From assembly GCA_030589965.1 (NCBI GenBank), contig JAUUZM010000196.1, positions 1-6,337 of the forward strand: a stretch of DNA of 6,337 nt, read 5' to 3'. The DNA comes from Bacteroides sp. (GTDB lineage: Bacteria; Bacteroidota; Bacteroidia; Bacteroidales; SM23-62). The notes under the pieces were generated by a model, which saw only the letters and a program-made list of their open reading frames with translations, was not told the DNA's origin and did no database searches. Below are positions 5,768 to 6,337 of this stretch, in pieces (position 1 is the first letter of the stretch; each line of letters starts with the position of its first letter). Made by a program: the position numbers and the translations under genes.

Positions 5768-6337
5768 ATGATCGAGCAGGAAAGATTAAGGAAGAAGCAA
5801 TTCGAAAAGATTTGCAGGAAGGTTGGTAGATCTTCACTGGAATACGGATTGATCGAAGCGGGTGACAGGGTTCTGGTCGGACTATCGGGAGGCAAGGATT
5901 CGATGATACTTCTCGAGGCTCTCGCGGACAGAAAAAAACATTTTCCCTTTGATTTCGAAATCTTCGCCGTTCACGTTTCAGCAAAAGGTGTTGGATATGA
6001 GATGGATACATCCTACCTTAAACAGTTCTGCAAAGATCTGGATGTAGAGTTGCACCTTGAGGAGATTGAAGTTGATCTGAGTGTTGATTCAAAAAAGGCC
6101 CCATGTTTTATTTGTTCCTGGAATCGTAGAAAAAGGATATTTGAACTTTCGAAAGAATTGAATTGTGGAAAGGTTGCTCTTGGACATCATAAAGATGATG
6201 CCATCCAGACGGTTTTAATGAATATGATTTACCATAGCTCCATAAGCTCCCTTCCCCAGAAACTATCAATGTTTGAAGGTCGCATTCAACTTATTCGTCC
6301 ACTGCTTTTCATCCCCGAGCAGGAACTAAGTCAGTAT
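5768..6337 (+). CDS. ttcA: tRNA 2-thiocytidine synthetase TtcA-family protein, 5' part (cut by window end)
   Basis: The frame is open from the ATG at 5768 to the last base: 190 codons with no stop, so the gene continues beyond the window (the family is about 250-310 residues). TtcA is a cytoplasmic ATP-dependent enzyme that adenylates C32 of some tRNAs and replaces its 2-oxygen with sulfur, using an iron-sulfur cluster. The visible features are the PP-loop SGGKDS (40-45), the CxxC pair C113/C116 (CFIC) followed by the basic NRRKR helix, LGHHKDDAIQT (138-148), MNMIYHSSISSLPQKL (151-166) and IRPLLFI (176-182). These occur in the order and spacing of TtcA. The third cluster cysteine of TtcA lies further along and is outside the window. 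The N-terminal zinc-binding Cys pairs of TtuA-type relatives are absent, which argues for TtcA. The gene is divergent from the metalloprotease across 46 bp. There is no Shine-Dalgarno, and the next in-frame ATG (codon 46) would remove the PP-loop. Confidence 0.87.
   Translation, partial: MIEQERLRKKQFEKICRKVGRSSLEYGLIEAGDRVLVGLSGGKDSMILLEALADRKKHFPFDFEIFAVHVSAKGVGYEMDTSYLKQFCKDLDVELHLEEIEVDLSVDSKKAPCFICSWNRRKRIFELSKELNCGKVALGHHKDDAIQTVLMNMIYHSSISSLPQKLSMFEGRIQLIRPLLFIPEQELSQY

Noticed and set aside
5751..6011. Minus-strand open frame opposite the start of ttcA
   Set aside because: The plus strand carries the complete TtcA motif set in this stretch, and the minus-strand product is Arg/Pro/Cys-rich shadow sequence.

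Overview
This window most likely comes from a member of the Bacteroidota, probably an environmental Bacteroidales/Marinilabiliales-type organism; the placement below phylum is a guess. Four things point to the phylum: start codons with no Shine-Dalgarno sequence in front of them, candidate -7 boxes of the TAnnTTTG type, signal peptides ending in a Q at +1, and a large secreted metzincin of the DUF5117/DUF4953 type that is mainly known from Bacteroidetes and their relatives. Base composition is moderate and looks even across the window. I see no rRNA, tRNA, CRISPR array, insertion sequence or integration boundary.

Layout, left to right: (1) a minus-strand exported beta-barrel-like protein (31-1005); (2) a 67-bp divergent gap; (3) a plus-strand polytopic GT39/ArnT-like lipid-linked-sugar glycosyltransferase with a C-terminal periplasmic beta-rich domain (1073-2800); (4) a minus-strand GtrA-family membrane protein (2751-3248), whose 3' end overlaps the glycosyltransferase tail-to-tail by 50 bp; (5) a minus-strand secreted zinc metalloprotease (3232-5721), immediately upstream of gtrA and overlapping it by 17 bp; (6) a 46-bp divergent gap; (7) the first 190 codons of a plus-strand TtcA-family tRNA 2-thiocytidine synthetase, which runs off the right edge. 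Coding density is very high and the two gaps are the only intergenic spaces, apart from 30 bases at the left edge.

Four of the five genes are predicted to act in the envelope. The glycosyltransferase and the GtrA protein make biochemical sense as neighbours: GtrA-family proteins are thought to flip polyprenyl-phosphate sugars and ArnT/GT39 enzymes use such lipids as donors. They are convergent, however, so they are not one transcript. The protease and gtrA look like a two-gene operon. The tRNA-thiolation gene looks unrelated in function and simply shares the divergent promoter region. I found no strong evidence for a new defence or mobile system. The points most worth a second look are the overlapping gene ends, the protease-gtrA pairing, the compact back-to-back promoter in front of ttcA, and the cysteine-bearing C-terminal domain of the glycosyltransferase.
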